Source: Brevibacillus aydinogluensis (lineage in GTDB: Bacteria; Bacillota; Bacilli; Brevibacillales; Brevibacillaceae). Taken from it: a DNA stretch of 64,000 nucleotides. The notes beneath the pieces are model-generated. The model worked only from the letters and a program-made list of their open reading frames with translations. It did not search any database and was not told where the DNA came from. Position 1 is the stretch's first letter, and each line of letters opens with the position of its first letter. The position numbers and the translations under genes are program-made. Shown here one piece after another: positions 26,108-34,776 of the stretch. The stretch is taken from assembly GCF_031954365.1 (NCBI RefSeq), contig NZ_JAUSVZ010000002.1; one strand, 5' to 3'.

Positions 26108-26547
26108 GTTGCCTTCTCTCCTTCTTCTTCGCGGCCGATCTGCCGCGCATGACGCTCCGGCCCCATCGCGCCCGGGTCCTGGCGGAGGACGTGCTGCTGC
26201 ATGATCCACAGCCGGACCAATTCCTGGCATTCGGCGCGCAGCACCTCAATGAAGTAGACCGCTTCCCGCACGTACCCGCGCAGCCGGTACTGCACCACGT
26301 AGACGCCTTGCTCCCGGCGGGCGCTCAGCAGGACGCATCCCCGCTGCCGCAAATGGCGGCGCAGTCTGTGATGCTGCCGCTCCGCCCAGCGGGACAGTTC
26401 CTCGAAAAGCCAGTGGTACGACAGCTTCAAGGGAACCTGCCGCATCCGCTCCCAATCCGCCATGACCGCGCGAAACAGCAGCCCGAACAGGATGTACAGG
26501 CGCAACAGCTCCTGCTCTCCCTTTGCCGCCTGCCCGTCCCGCTCCAT
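26104..26547 (-). CDS. Unknown protein between Y-family polymerase and YolD
   Basis: A 147-residue, helical, basic protein (RLYILFGLLFRAVMADWERM; YHWLFEELSRWAERQHHRLR). It shows no known motif. The ATG at 26547 overlaps the polymerase stop (TGATG arrangement), and the gene overlaps yolD by 4 bp, so all three are translationally coupled. In B. subtilis a small gene, yqzH, occupies a comparable place after yqjW and is LexA-regulated, but I cannot show homology. A polymerase accessory role is inferred only. Confidence 0.8.
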   Translation of the reverse strand: MERDGQAAKGEQELLRLYILFGLLFRAVMADWERMRQVPLKLSYHWLFEELSRWAERQHHRLRRHLRQRGCVLLSARREQGVYVVQYRLRGYVREAVYFIEVLRAECQELVRLWIMQQHVLRQDPGAMGPERHARQIGREEEGEKAT

Positions 26548-27782
26548 CACTTGTAGTGTCCCCCGATCTTGCGGGCACGCTCCCGCGCCTGCCCCGCTCC
26601 CAGCAGGGAAACCGCCCGCAAAATGGCATCCTGTCCGTAGCGGGCGCGGATGTCGTCCATGGCCCGGGCGAGCGAACGCTGCCTGTGTGTGTCGGTAAAC
26701 AGGTTGAGCTGCACCACATTGTCAGGCACCAATTGATCCAGGCTGACACCGACGCTGCGCACCGGCGTCTGCGTCCAGTGCCGGTCGAACAGGCGGCAGG
26801 CCGCTTCGTACAGCGTCATCGCGTCATGGGTCGGCTCCGGCAGCTTCAACTGCCGCCCAAAGCCGGCAGGGGCATCAAAATCGGCCCCGCGGCATCCGAC
26901 CGAGACGACCGATCCCATCAGCCGCTTGCTCCGCGCCCGGCGGCATACCTCCTCGCACAACTCCAGGAGCACCACCTTGATCTCGGCTGCGGTGTGATAG
27001 TCGCGCGGCAGCGTCATGTGATGGCCGATGCCCTTTTGCGTCTCGTGGGTCTGAGGCGACACCGGCGAATTGTCCAGACCGTGAGCCGTGCGCCAGAGCA
27101 CCTCGCCGTTTACGCCCCAGCGGCGGGCGAGCACTGCCGGAGACATGCGGGCGAGCTGCCCGATCTGGTAGATGCCCATGCGGTGAAAGTGACGCTTCAT
27201 CCGCGAGCCCACCCCGAACAGCTTTTCGATCGGCAGCTTCCAAAGCGTGTCGGCCAGCTCTTCCCGCTTCAGCCAAAAGATCCCCTCTTCCCGTTTTTTG
27301 GCGAAGTTGTCACAGGCCATCTTGGCCAGCACCTTGTTCTCCCCGATGCCGATCCGGGCGTTAATCCCGGTCTCCAGCCGGACGCGGCGGCGGATTTCCT
27401 CGGCGATCCGCCAGGGGTCACCGAACAGCCGGACGCTTCCTGTCACGTCCAGAAACTGCTCGTCGATGGAATACGGCTCCACCAGATCGGTAAACGACTC
27501 AAAGATGCGGGTAATCTGCACGGAGACGCGCAGGTACGTCTCCATCCGCGGACGAACGACCACCAGATGCCGGCACTTTTGCTGTGCCTGCCACAGCGCC
27601 TCTGCCGTGGTGACGCCGTATGACTTGGCAATGGGACAGGCGGCCAAAACCACACCGCTGCGCCGTTCGGGATCGCCGGCCACGACGATCGGTTTGTCCC
27701 GCAGCTGTGGCTGGGCCGCCTTTTCAATACTGGCGTAAAAGCTCTGCATGTCAGCCAGGAAGATGATCCGGTCCTTGGTCAT
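26547..27782 (-). CDS. Y-family translesion DNA polymerase (UvrX/YqjW type)
   Basis: A 411-residue error-prone polymerase. Catalytic carboxylates lie in FLADMQSFYASIEKAA and the YSIDEQFLDVTG motif (palm domain). HhH and thumb regions follow (KLFGVGSRMKRHFHRMGIYQ), then a little-finger domain. A candidate beta-clamp motif, QLNLF, lies near the C-terminus. The MQSF after the first Asp is typical of the UvrX/YqjW branch rather than DinB. ATG at 27782 is preferred over 27791 because GGGGG lies 9-10 nt upstream of it. Two LexA-type boxes precede the gene. Confidence 0.92.
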   Translation of the reverse strand: MTKDRIIFLADMQSFYASIEKAAQPQLRDKPIVVAGDPERRSGVVLAACPIAKSYGVTTAEALWQAQQKCRHLVVVRPRMETYLRVSVQITRIFESFTDLVEPYSIDEQFLDVTGSVRLFGDPWRIAEEIRRRVRLETGINARIGIGENKVLAKMACDNFAKKREEGIFWLKREELADTLWKLPIEKLFGVGSRMKRHFHRMGIYQIGQLARMSPAVLARRWGVNGEVLWRTAHGLDNSPVSPQTHETQKGIGHHMTLPRDYHTAAEIKVVLLELCEEVCRRARSKRLMGSVVSVGCRGADFDAPAGFGRQLKLPEPTHDAMTLYEAACRLFDRHWTQTPVRSVGVSLDQLVPDNVVQLNLFTDTHRQRSLARAMDDIRARYGQDAILRAVSLLGAGQARERARKIGGHYK

Positions 27783-27800
27783 GATGTTCATCCCCCAACA

Positions 27801-27849
27801 AGAACATTTGTTCCTATCCTCTGCTCTTAGTATAGCAAACACATGTTCG
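27801..27849 (-). promoter_or_regulatory. SOS promoter with two LexA boxes
   Basis: Minus-strand CGAACATGTGTTTG (27849-27836) matches the Gram-positive LexA consensus CGAACRNRYGTTYG at every position. GGAACAAATGTTCT (27814-27801) matches in the GAAC-N4-GTTC core. A TATACT -10 lies at 27834-27829, so the first box sits in the -35/-10 spacer and the second near the transcription start. Confidence 0.85.
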
Positions 27850-28136
27850 CTTTTATACTCCCTGCATGCAAAAAAGGCGCTGGTAATTTTTTCTCCCACT
27901 AACTGCCGAACGGCAGGGAGGACGGCGACGGGCAGAGAATCCCGATAAGCAGGAAGCCAAGAGGACAGCTTCGGTCCACTCGGCTGTAAAAGGGGCGCCA
28001 GGAGCAGGCGGCGGGCGGCGCGGGACGGAACCCTTCGCCCCAGGCGGACATGATCCGGCATGCGGGTCCGATCTCGAATGCCCCCACGCTGCGGCAAGCC
28101 GGTGGAAACCCGACCGATCAGAAAGGAGCATCGCCC

Positions 28137-28622
28137 ATGAGCATTCAGCTTCGGCCAACCCGTCCGGCCGACATACCGTTTGTGTACGAGACCGAACACG
28201 CGGCGGAAAATCGCCCGTTTCTCCTCCCATGGACGGAGGAACGGCATCGACAGGCCCTCGCCCATCCAGACATCCGCCACCTGATCGTGGAGGAAACGGA
28301 GACCGGCAGAGCGGTCGGCTACGTTATCATCGCCGGGCTGACCAACCCGCACGGCAGCATCGAGCTGATGCGCATTACGATCTCCGCGAAAGGGAAAGGA
28401 TACGGCCGCCAGGTCCTGCGGCAGGTCAAGCGCTGGGCGTTTGAGGAACAGCAGGCTCACCGCCTTTGGCTGGACGTGAAGGAGGCAAATCAACGGGCCC
28501 TGAACCTGTACCTGTCCGAAGGATTTGTCATCGAAGGCAAACTGCGGGAATGCCTGAAAACCGGCGAACGGTACGAGTCGCTGCTCATCCTGTCGATGCT
28601 TTCATCCGAGTACAGGGACTGA
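28137..28622 (+). CDS. GNAT-family N-acetyltransferase
   Basis: A 161-residue RimJ/RimL-like GNAT protein with the acetyl-CoA loop KGKGYGRQVLRQVKRWAF (R/Q-x-x-G-x-G/A) and the later strand HRLWLDVKEANQRALNLYLS followed by GFVIEGKLRE. It could acetylate a protein N-terminus, polyamine or small molecule; the substrate is not predictable. ATG at 28137 follows AAAGGAG. It is divergent from the SOS cassette. The 354-bp gap (27783-28136) holds the SOS operator and no further gene. Confidence 0.88.
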   Translation: MSIQLRPTRPADIPFVYETEHAAENRPFLLPWTEERHRQALAHPDIRHLIVEETETGRAVGYVIIAGLTNPHGSIELMRITISAKGKGYGRQVLRQVKRWAFEEQQAHRLWLDVKEANQRALNLYLSEGFVIEGKLRECLKTGERYESLLILSMLSSEYRD

Positions 28623-28776
28623 CGCCGGGAAGCAGCCGTCCGTCTTTTCCCCTTCCTGACCACGCATTCTAAGCGGCCGTGACCTGTAGACCATCATCCG
28701 CCCTTCGCTCCTTGCCGGACAAACGAGACAAACGGGAATTTCACTCGCAAAAGAGACGTGAAAAGCCGTACTGAAA

Positions 28777-28809
28777 ATCGTTTGGAAACATTACAATGTT
28801 GTAAACGAT
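28777..28809. promoter_or_regulatory. Imperfect inverted repeat upstream of the intron-split secreted gene
   Basis: ATCGTTTGGAAACATT and, on the other side, AATGTTGTAAACGAT form an inverted repeat of about 2 x 15 bp, centred 68 bp before the ATG. A TACAAT lies inside it at 28792-28797. It is likely a repressor operator; no regulator is identified. Confidence 0.45.
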
Positions 28810-28860
28810 CAAGGCTTTGGCCCGTCCTTGGTCGCGCAGTACATCCAGAAAGGAGTTGAC

Positions 28861-29059
28861 ATGACGATGCGACACATCAGGTTGACCGCAGGCTTGCCTC
28901 CTTTCGCCCGTTTTTTTCTCGTTTCGCTGTTGGCCTTGTTTCCCGTTTTTAGCGCTCCTCCTCCCGCTCATGCCGAAGCCTCAATCACGATCGACTCACA
29001 CGAGAACAAAGAACAAATCATGGGAGGAACGATCCGGGTGTCTGGCACATACGTGGACG
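28861..29059 (+). CDS. Secreted glycosidase-like protein, exon 1 (signal peptide and start of Ig domain)
   Basis: This segment encodes the first 66 codons plus one base of the split gene. The ATG at 28861 follows AAAGGAG. The product begins with a signal peptide (about 1-37, FLVSLLALFPVFSAPPPAHA), then the start of an Ig-like domain (ITIDSHENKEQIMGGTIRVS, GTYVDG). Without splicing, translation enters the intron and stops at TGA 29074-29076 after only 71 residues. Joining base 29059 to 29819 restores the frame as ...TYVDG-SYELKLVINAE..., a natural Ig-domain continuation. The complete spliced gene is 983 codons including stop. Confidence 0.85.
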
Positions 29060-29818
29060 GTGCGCGACGTTCCTGAACAATCCACTTAGAAATAGGTGGC
29101 AAAACCAGGGGGCTCCCCGATTTAGGGAGTCTAACTCTGTACCCGATTCGGCGGGGGAAGTGCCCGCCCGGAATGAAAGTCGGCATTCCTGCCTAATCCT
29201 CCGACATGCGCGGCCGATTTGCCGCGGACGCGTATGAAGCTCGGTGAAGTGCGGCGTCTTTGCTTAGGTAAAAGAAGCCGGGGGGCCATAAAGCTGCTAT
29301 GCCCAGGAGAACGCTTCGGCGTTGGCACGAATCCTCGGAAGAACGACCCGTCCGGCGGGGATATCGCGGTCCCCTCCTCCCCGCATTACCGCGGGGCAGT
29401 CGCGGAAGGAATTTCGTCCTCGTTCCTTCTGTTCCACTCCGGTAAGGGAATGGAGTTCCCCCGTCCTCCGACTGCGGGCGGGCGAACGGCTGACGGGTCA
29501 GAGAGGAGGGCTACGGCAGCAGATGCAAGGCTAGGGTACAGGGAACGTCGGAACTTCGGACGAAGATGCCAAGCGGGGCAAACCGCGATGCTTCGAAACG
29601 GCAGGAAATGGCCGTTGAATCCGAAGGACAGCAGCCCGTAGTAGCGAGGAAGCAGGGTAATGCCTGTGGAGCGAAGGGGCATAGCCATGCACTCCGCTGG
29701 GGAGAACATGGCGGAACGCCGTGTGCGGTGAAAGCCGCACGCACGGTGTGACGTGGGGGAAAAGGGGTTCCACACGATGCGCTACCCGCGCAGGCGAGGA
29801 CGCACCCTTACCTATCAC
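29060..29818 (+). mobile_element. ORF-less group II intron (759 bp)
   Basis: The element begins GTGCG, matching the group II 5' consensus GUGYG, and ends in AC after a T-A-C-C-T-A-T segment. Domain V is at 29716-29749: a 34-nt hairpin with GAAA tetraloop, 6-bp upper stem, 2-nt CG bulge and 8-bp lower stem. A domain VI-like stem (GTGG ... CCAC) follows. A candidate EBS1 (CGTCCG, 29349-29354) can pair with exon bases TGGACG immediately before the splice site. No reverse transcriptase/maturase is present: domain IV holds only a 61-codon frame (29566-29751), not an RT. The element lies in sense orientation inside a coding gene. The ribozyme subclass is unresolved; the domain V triad reads CGC rather than AGC. 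Confidence 0.88.
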
Positions 29819-32568
29819 GATCGTACGAGCTAAAGCTCGTGATCAATGCCGAGACACTGGAAGACGTTTACATGAACGATCCTGACGGAGACGGTTCCGG
29901 CACGTGGTACTACGACCTCGACACCAGCCCGTACGACGGCCCGATCGAGATCGCCGTGAGAGGCTGGGACGCGAGGACCCGCTACGGGGTCTGGTCGCCA
30001 TTTGTCACATTGTACGTGAATAACCCCGAGGCCAACAAACCGGTCGTCACCATCAACAGCCCTGCAGATGGCACACATGTGAACGGGCCAGTGATGATCC
30101 AAATCTCCGTGAAGGCAAAAAACCCGATCTCATCCGTGGAAGTGAGAATCAACGGAGGAAAATGGCTGAAGGCCAAGGCAGACGGCTCAAAAGGCCGTTA
30201 CAAGTACCTTTGGAATCCGCCGGCCGGGGCTTCCAACACCAGCTGGATCGAAGCACGGGCGCGTGACAGCCGGGGAAATGTCGGCACCAGCCTGACCACA
30301 TACGTCCGCCTTGGCTGCGCCCAACCCGAACCCGTTACGTTAGAACCGCAGGATAGGGCCATGTGGATCTGGGAAAAGGCGTCGTACAACCTGTTTTACA
30401 ACGACGGCTCCAAGGAGGTGCTGGACGCCCTGGCACAGGACACGGCCACCTTCGACTCGGACCCCGTCACGACGTTTTACCTCGGCATCGACCAACTGCA
30501 CGGAAAGCATGTGATGCAGGAAGATCCGGACAAGGTGCGGGCGTTCATCTCCTGGGCCCACTCCAAAGGATACAAGGTGCACGCGACCATCGCAGGCGGA
30601 ACGATCCCGCCCTACCTGGGCGCTTACAGCCGCTACCACGAGTTCGCCGTCCGCGCGATGGAAGGCGTGATCAACTACAACCTCTCCTCTGCTCCCGACG
30701 AACGATTTGACGGTGTCAACGTGGACATTGAGCCATACCTTCTGCCCGATTTCAAAACCGACCAGCCTTCCGTCCAAATCCAGTACCTGGATGGTCTCGC
30801 CAAAATGATTCAGCGAAGAGACGCTGCCGGGATCAACCTGCCGTTTGGCACCGTAATCCCCAGATGGTTTGATACGGCCGACCAAGCGCGGGACATCCCC
30901 TGGAGGGGAACGACGACATGGCTGTCCGAGCACGTCCAGGACATCAGCGACTACATTGCCATCATGGACTACCGGGACACAGCCGAAGGATCGGCCGGCA
31001 TCATTCAGTCAGCGCTGGGAGAACTGTCCTACGCCAATGCCATCGGCAAGCCCGGGTCCGTCGTGATCGGTGTAGAGACACTGGACATTGCCGACGGCGG
31101 CGATCCCGAGACGATCACTTTCCGTGAAGAAGGCCGCACGTATATGGAAAGGGAACTGGACAAAGTGTACGAGGCTGTCGGGAGCGATCCGGCTTTTGCC
31201 GGCATCGCCATGCACCACTACGATTCGCTGCGCCAGCTTCCCTCCGACTGGGGGCCGGACCGGATTACGTGGGAGCCGCCGGACGACGACACCCCTCCTT
31301 CTGCCGTAAGCGTCGAACCGACCGCCATCGCGGTAGACCATCAACGGATCGACATCACCTTTGGCCGCGCCTTTGACAATACGGAAGTGGAGGAATACTA
31401 CGTATACCGCAGCACCGAGAGCGGTTTTGAACCTGACGAGTCCAACCTGGCAGGCAGTACACGAGGCCTTCTCTTCTCCGATACAGGGCTCCTGCCCAAC
31501 ACCACCTATTACTACAGGGTGGCCGCTGTCGACGTGAGGGGCAATCGCGGCCCCGTCTCGGACGAAACGTCGGCCGTCACCGGTGACACGCCGCTCGCGC
31601 CGATGATCGTGCGCGGCTTGGAGATCACCCATACCGGCACCAGCGCCAAGGTCAGTCTGCGAGTTGTCGACATGGAGACCAACGAGCCGATCCCGTCCGC
31701 TAATGTCCACGGCCGGTTCGCATACGGAGCCGGAAGGTTTGTGGACATCGTGACGGATGAGAACGGCATCGGATCGGCCACCTCCGAAGCGGTCCCGGCT
31801 GATTGGCTGGTAGACTTTTTCGTGCGGCGGATCATCGCACCCGGATACTACTGGGCAAAAGCGTACGACGTGCAGGAACCGCTGTCTGCATACGACCCGC
31901 CGGAGGAGACACCGGCGGAACCGCCGCAAGAGCCTGGAGCTGACACGCCGAGTCAGGGTGACATCCCCGACAACGGGGCACCTCAGGATGACAGCCCTGA
32001 CGACGGGACACCTCAGGATGACATTCCCGACGATGGGGCTCCACAGGATGACATTCCCGACGACGGGGCTCCACAGGATGACATTCCCGATGACGGGGCA
32101 CCTCAGGATGACAGCCCTGACGACGGCGCACCTCAGGATGACATTCCCGATGACGGGGCACCTCAGGATGACATTCCCGATAACGGGGCACCCCAGGATG
32201 ACAGCCCTGACGACGGCGCACCTCAGGATGACAGCCCCGGCGACGAGCAGCCTGTGCATGCCGGACTCCTCGGGCTGACGTTCAATGAGGGTAAGTTACG
32301 TCCCGGTTTCTCTCCCGACATCACCCACTACACACTAAGCGTTGAACATGATGTAAGCGCTATCAATTTGACGGCTGCCATTTCTCCAGAGACGACGGTT
32401 ATCGTAAATGACGTGCCGCTTTCCGACGAACAACCGTCCGTGGAAATTCCACTGGACACCGCCGACACCACGTTCGTAATTGCAGTCACCCCGCCGGGCG
32501 GCCAGGCCGTCAGCTACACAGTCACCGTCATGCGCCAAGAGGCAGAGGCAGCTTCCACGGGTCCGTAA
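29819..32568 (+). CDS. Secreted glycosidase-like protein, exon 2 (Ig, TIM-barrel, FnIII, repeat and cadherin-like domains)
   Basis: Continuation of the split gene (codons 67-982 after splicing). In order it has the remaining Ig-like domain, then a second Ig-like domain (KPVVTINSPADGTHVNGPV). A TIM-barrel-like domain follows, with FDGVNVDIEPYLLPDF resembling the GH18 DGxxxDxE active-site strand. Next come a fibronectin type III domain (FDNTEVEEYYVYRSTE ... YYYRVAAVDVRGN) and another beta domain. Nine 10-residue PQDDxPDDGA repeats are followed by a C-terminal cadherin-like beta-sandwich domain (LLGLTFNEGKLRPGFSPDIT). No cell-wall anchor motif is visible. A glycan-degrading or cell-surface role is inferred. 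Read alone, the frame could start at GTG 29839, but that lacks a signal peptide and ribosome-binding site. Confidence 0.85.
31981..32250 (+). repeat. Nine tandem 30-bp repeats in the secreted glycosidase gene
   Basis: Units such as CCTCAGGATGACATTCCCGA plus ten bases repeat from 31981, preceded by a partial unit from 31957. Each encodes PQDDIPDDGA or PQDDSPDDGA; the last is PQDDSPGDEQ. The result is an acidic, Pro-rich spacer before the final domain. Confidence 0.9.
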
Positions 32569-32591
32569 ATCTGCCGATCAAAAGAGAGAAA

Positions 32592-32704
32592 AGCCTGCCG
32601 AGGGCAGGCTGATGCGAGCGGCGCACTTCCCCAGTGAACGCCGCAGAAACTGGACAGCCACGGGCCAATTGCACAACCCACCTGTCCGTTTGCAGGTGGG
32701 TTGT
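32592..32704. terminator. Convergent hairpins between the secreted gene and recG
   Basis: Hairpin AGCCTGCC-GAG-GGCAGGCT (32592-32610) has a T-rich tail on the minus strand (TTTTCTCTCTTTT). ACAACCCACCTG ... CAGGTGGGTTGT (32673-32704) is a second strong stem. They separate convergent transcripts. Confidence 0.6.
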
Positions 32705-32721
32705 TGCTGCAAGGCTCTGAT

Positions 32722-34776
32722 TTAATCGAACACGATTCCATCCAGCACGCCCTCGCGCTTCAAGTAGCCGCGCAGCCACGCGTACCGGTCGTCCTGCCAG
32801 AACTGCTCGTCCTCCACCAGGCGAGCCGTTTCCTGACGGGCCACTTCCAGCGCCTTGTAGTCGCTCAACAGATCGGCCACCTTGAATTCCGGCAAGCCGC
32901 TCTGTTTGGTACCGAAAAAGTCGCCGGGGCCGCGCAGTTCCAAGTCGCGCCGGGACAGCTCAAAGCCGTCCGTGGTTTCGCACATGACGCGCATCCGCTC
33001 TTTGCCGATCTCCGACTTGGGATCGGCGATCAGGACGCAGTAGGACTGCTCGGAGCCGCGGCCGACACGTCCGCGAAGCTGGTGCAGTTGAGCGAGGCCA
33101 AAGCGCTCCGCGTCGTAGACGACCATAAAGGTGGCGTTGGGTACGTTTACCCCTACCTCCACCACTGTCGTGGAGACAAGCACAGCGTACTCACCGGCGA
33201 GAAACGCCTGCATCACGGCGTCTTTTTCCTTTGCCGGCAGGCGGCCGTGCATCAGGCCGATGCGGTATTCGGGAAAATACTGCGTGAGTTGGGCGTGAAC
33301 GTCAATCGCGTTTTGCACGTCCAGCTTTTCCGATTCTTCGATCAGCGGGCAGATCACGTACGCCTGCCGTCCCTTGCGCAGCTCGCTGCGCATCTGTTCC
33401 AGCACGAGGTGAAACTGCTCGTGCTTGCGCCAGGTGGTTTCGATCGGCTTGCGGCCGGCCGGCATCTGGTCGATCGTGGAGACGTCCATATCGCCAAAGG
33501 CCGTGATCGCCAGGGTCCGCGGGATGGGCGTGGCGGTCATGAAGAGCACATCCGGGGACAAGCCCTTGCTGCGCAGGATACGCCGCTGCTCCACGCCGAA
33601 GCGGTGCTGCTCGTCGGTGATGACCAGCCCCAGGTTGCGGAAAAAGACGTCTTCCTGAATCAACGCGTGCGTGCCCACGATTACGTCGATCAAGCCCATC
33701 TGCAAGGCGGAAATCACATCACGCCGCCGCCTGGTCCCAAGCGAACCGGACAATAGCGCCACCTGGATGCCGTGCGGAGAAAGCAGGCTCGTGAGCGACT
33801 GCAGATGCTGCTCGGCGAGAATCTCCGTCGGCACCATCAGCGCTCCCTGATACCCCGCCTTGACAGCGGCAAACAAGGCGATGGCGGCCACCACCGTTTT
33901 CCCCGAGCCGACATCTCCCTGCAACAGCCGATTCATCGCGTAGGGGGAGCGCATGTCAGCAAGAATCTCCCGGACGACCCGCTTCTGTGCATCGGTCAGC
34001 GAAAACGGCAGTGAGGCGACAAACTGGCGCACGTCGTCAATCGGCACGTCCAGCGCCCTGCCCTCCGTCTGCTGTCGGGTGATGCGCCGCAGCGCCTGCA
34101 TTTTCAACTGAAATAAAAAAAGTTCTTCAAACATGATCCGACGACGCGCTTGCCGTCCGTCCTCCGCACTCCTCGGAAAGTGGATCGCGTGAAACGCCTC
34201 TGCGCGCGGCATGAGACGGTAGCGGGCGACGATGTCGGCGGGCAGAATCTCGGGAATCTCGGTCCCGTACTGCTTCAGCGCCTGCTGGATCGCCCTGCGC
34301 AGGAGCGAATGCGTGACGTCGCCGCCAAGCGGGTAGATTGGTGCCAGCTCGCCCCGCTTTTGCGCCCGGTCGGAATCCGCCTCTGTCATTTCGCTCACCG
34401 TGATCTGCAGCTTGTGCCTGTCCCATTTGCCGGTAACAAGAATCTCCTTTCCGGGAGACAGTCGTTTTTTGACAAACGTTTGGTTGAACCAGACCGCAGT
34501 CACCACCACTTTGTCGATGACCAGTTTGACAGCGATGCGAGACTTTCGCTTGCCGTAAAAACGAACAGAGGGTTCGCCGTACACCGTCCCCTGCAGCGTC
34601 ACCCTCTCCCCGTCCTTTGCTTCTGTCACGTCGCGCACGCGGTAATCTTCATAGCGGGAAGGGAAATACTCCAGCAGGTCACCCACGCTGTGTATGCCCA
34701 ATCCGGCCAGTGCTTTTGCCCGTTCCTCGCCTACCCCGTGCAGAAGCGAGACGGGCGTTTGATACACATCCGTCAT
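32722..34776 (-). CDS. recG: ATP-dependent DNA helicase RecG
   Basis: A 684-residue superfamily 2 helicase that remodels stalled forks and Holliday junctions. The N-terminal wedge/OB domain is at about 60-160. Helicase motifs are motif I GDVGSGKTVVA, motif II DEQHRFG (RecG-type DEQH), motif III MTATPIPRTLA and motif VI QLRGRVGRG. Length is typical. ATG at 34776 overlaps the sdaAA stop by 4 bp (ATGA). In Bacillus the sdaAB-sdaAA-recG order is conserved; here fapR/plsX do not follow. Confidence 0.97.
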   Translation of the reverse strand: MTDVYQTPVSLLHGVGEERAKALAGLGIHSVGDLLEYFPSRYEDYRVRDVTEAKDGERVTLQGTVYGEPSVRFYGKRKSRIAVKLVIDKVVVTAVWFNQTFVKKRLSPGKEILVTGKWDRHKLQITVSEMTEADSDRAQKRGELAPIYPLGGDVTHSLLRRAIQQALKQYGTEIPEILPADIVARYRLMPRAEAFHAIHFPRSAEDGRQARRRIMFEELFLFQLKMQALRRITRQQTEGRALDVPIDDVRQFVASLPFSLTDAQKRVVREILADMRSPYAMNRLLQGDVGSGKTVVAAIALFAAVKAGYQGALMVPTEILAEQHLQSLTSLLSPHGIQVALLSGSLGTRRRRDVISALQMGLIDVIVGTHALIQEDVFFRNLGLVITDEQHRFGVEQRRILRSKGLSPDVLFMTATPIPRTLAITAFGDMDVSTIDQMPAGRKPIETTWRKHEQFHLVLEQMRSELRKGRQAYVICPLIEESEKLDVQNAIDVHAQLTQYFPEYRIGLMHGRLPAKEKDAVMQAFLAGEYAVLVSTTVVEVGVNVPNATFMVVYDAERFGLAQLHQLRGRVGRGSEQSYCVLIADPKSEIGKERMRVMCETTDGFELSRRDLELRGPGDFFGTKQSGLPEFKVADLLSDYKALEVARQETARLVEDEQFWQDDRYAWLRGYLKREGVLDGIVFD

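Noticed and set aside
27839..28493. N-terminal extension of the polymerase ORF
   Set aside because: It runs over the LexA boxes and the divergent GNAT gene; the start at 27782 has a proper Shine-Dalgarno.
29566..29751. 61-codon ORF inside the intron
   Set aside because: It overlaps domain V at its 3' end and has no RT, maturase or other motif. It is best seen as a by-product of the conserved ribozyme sequence.
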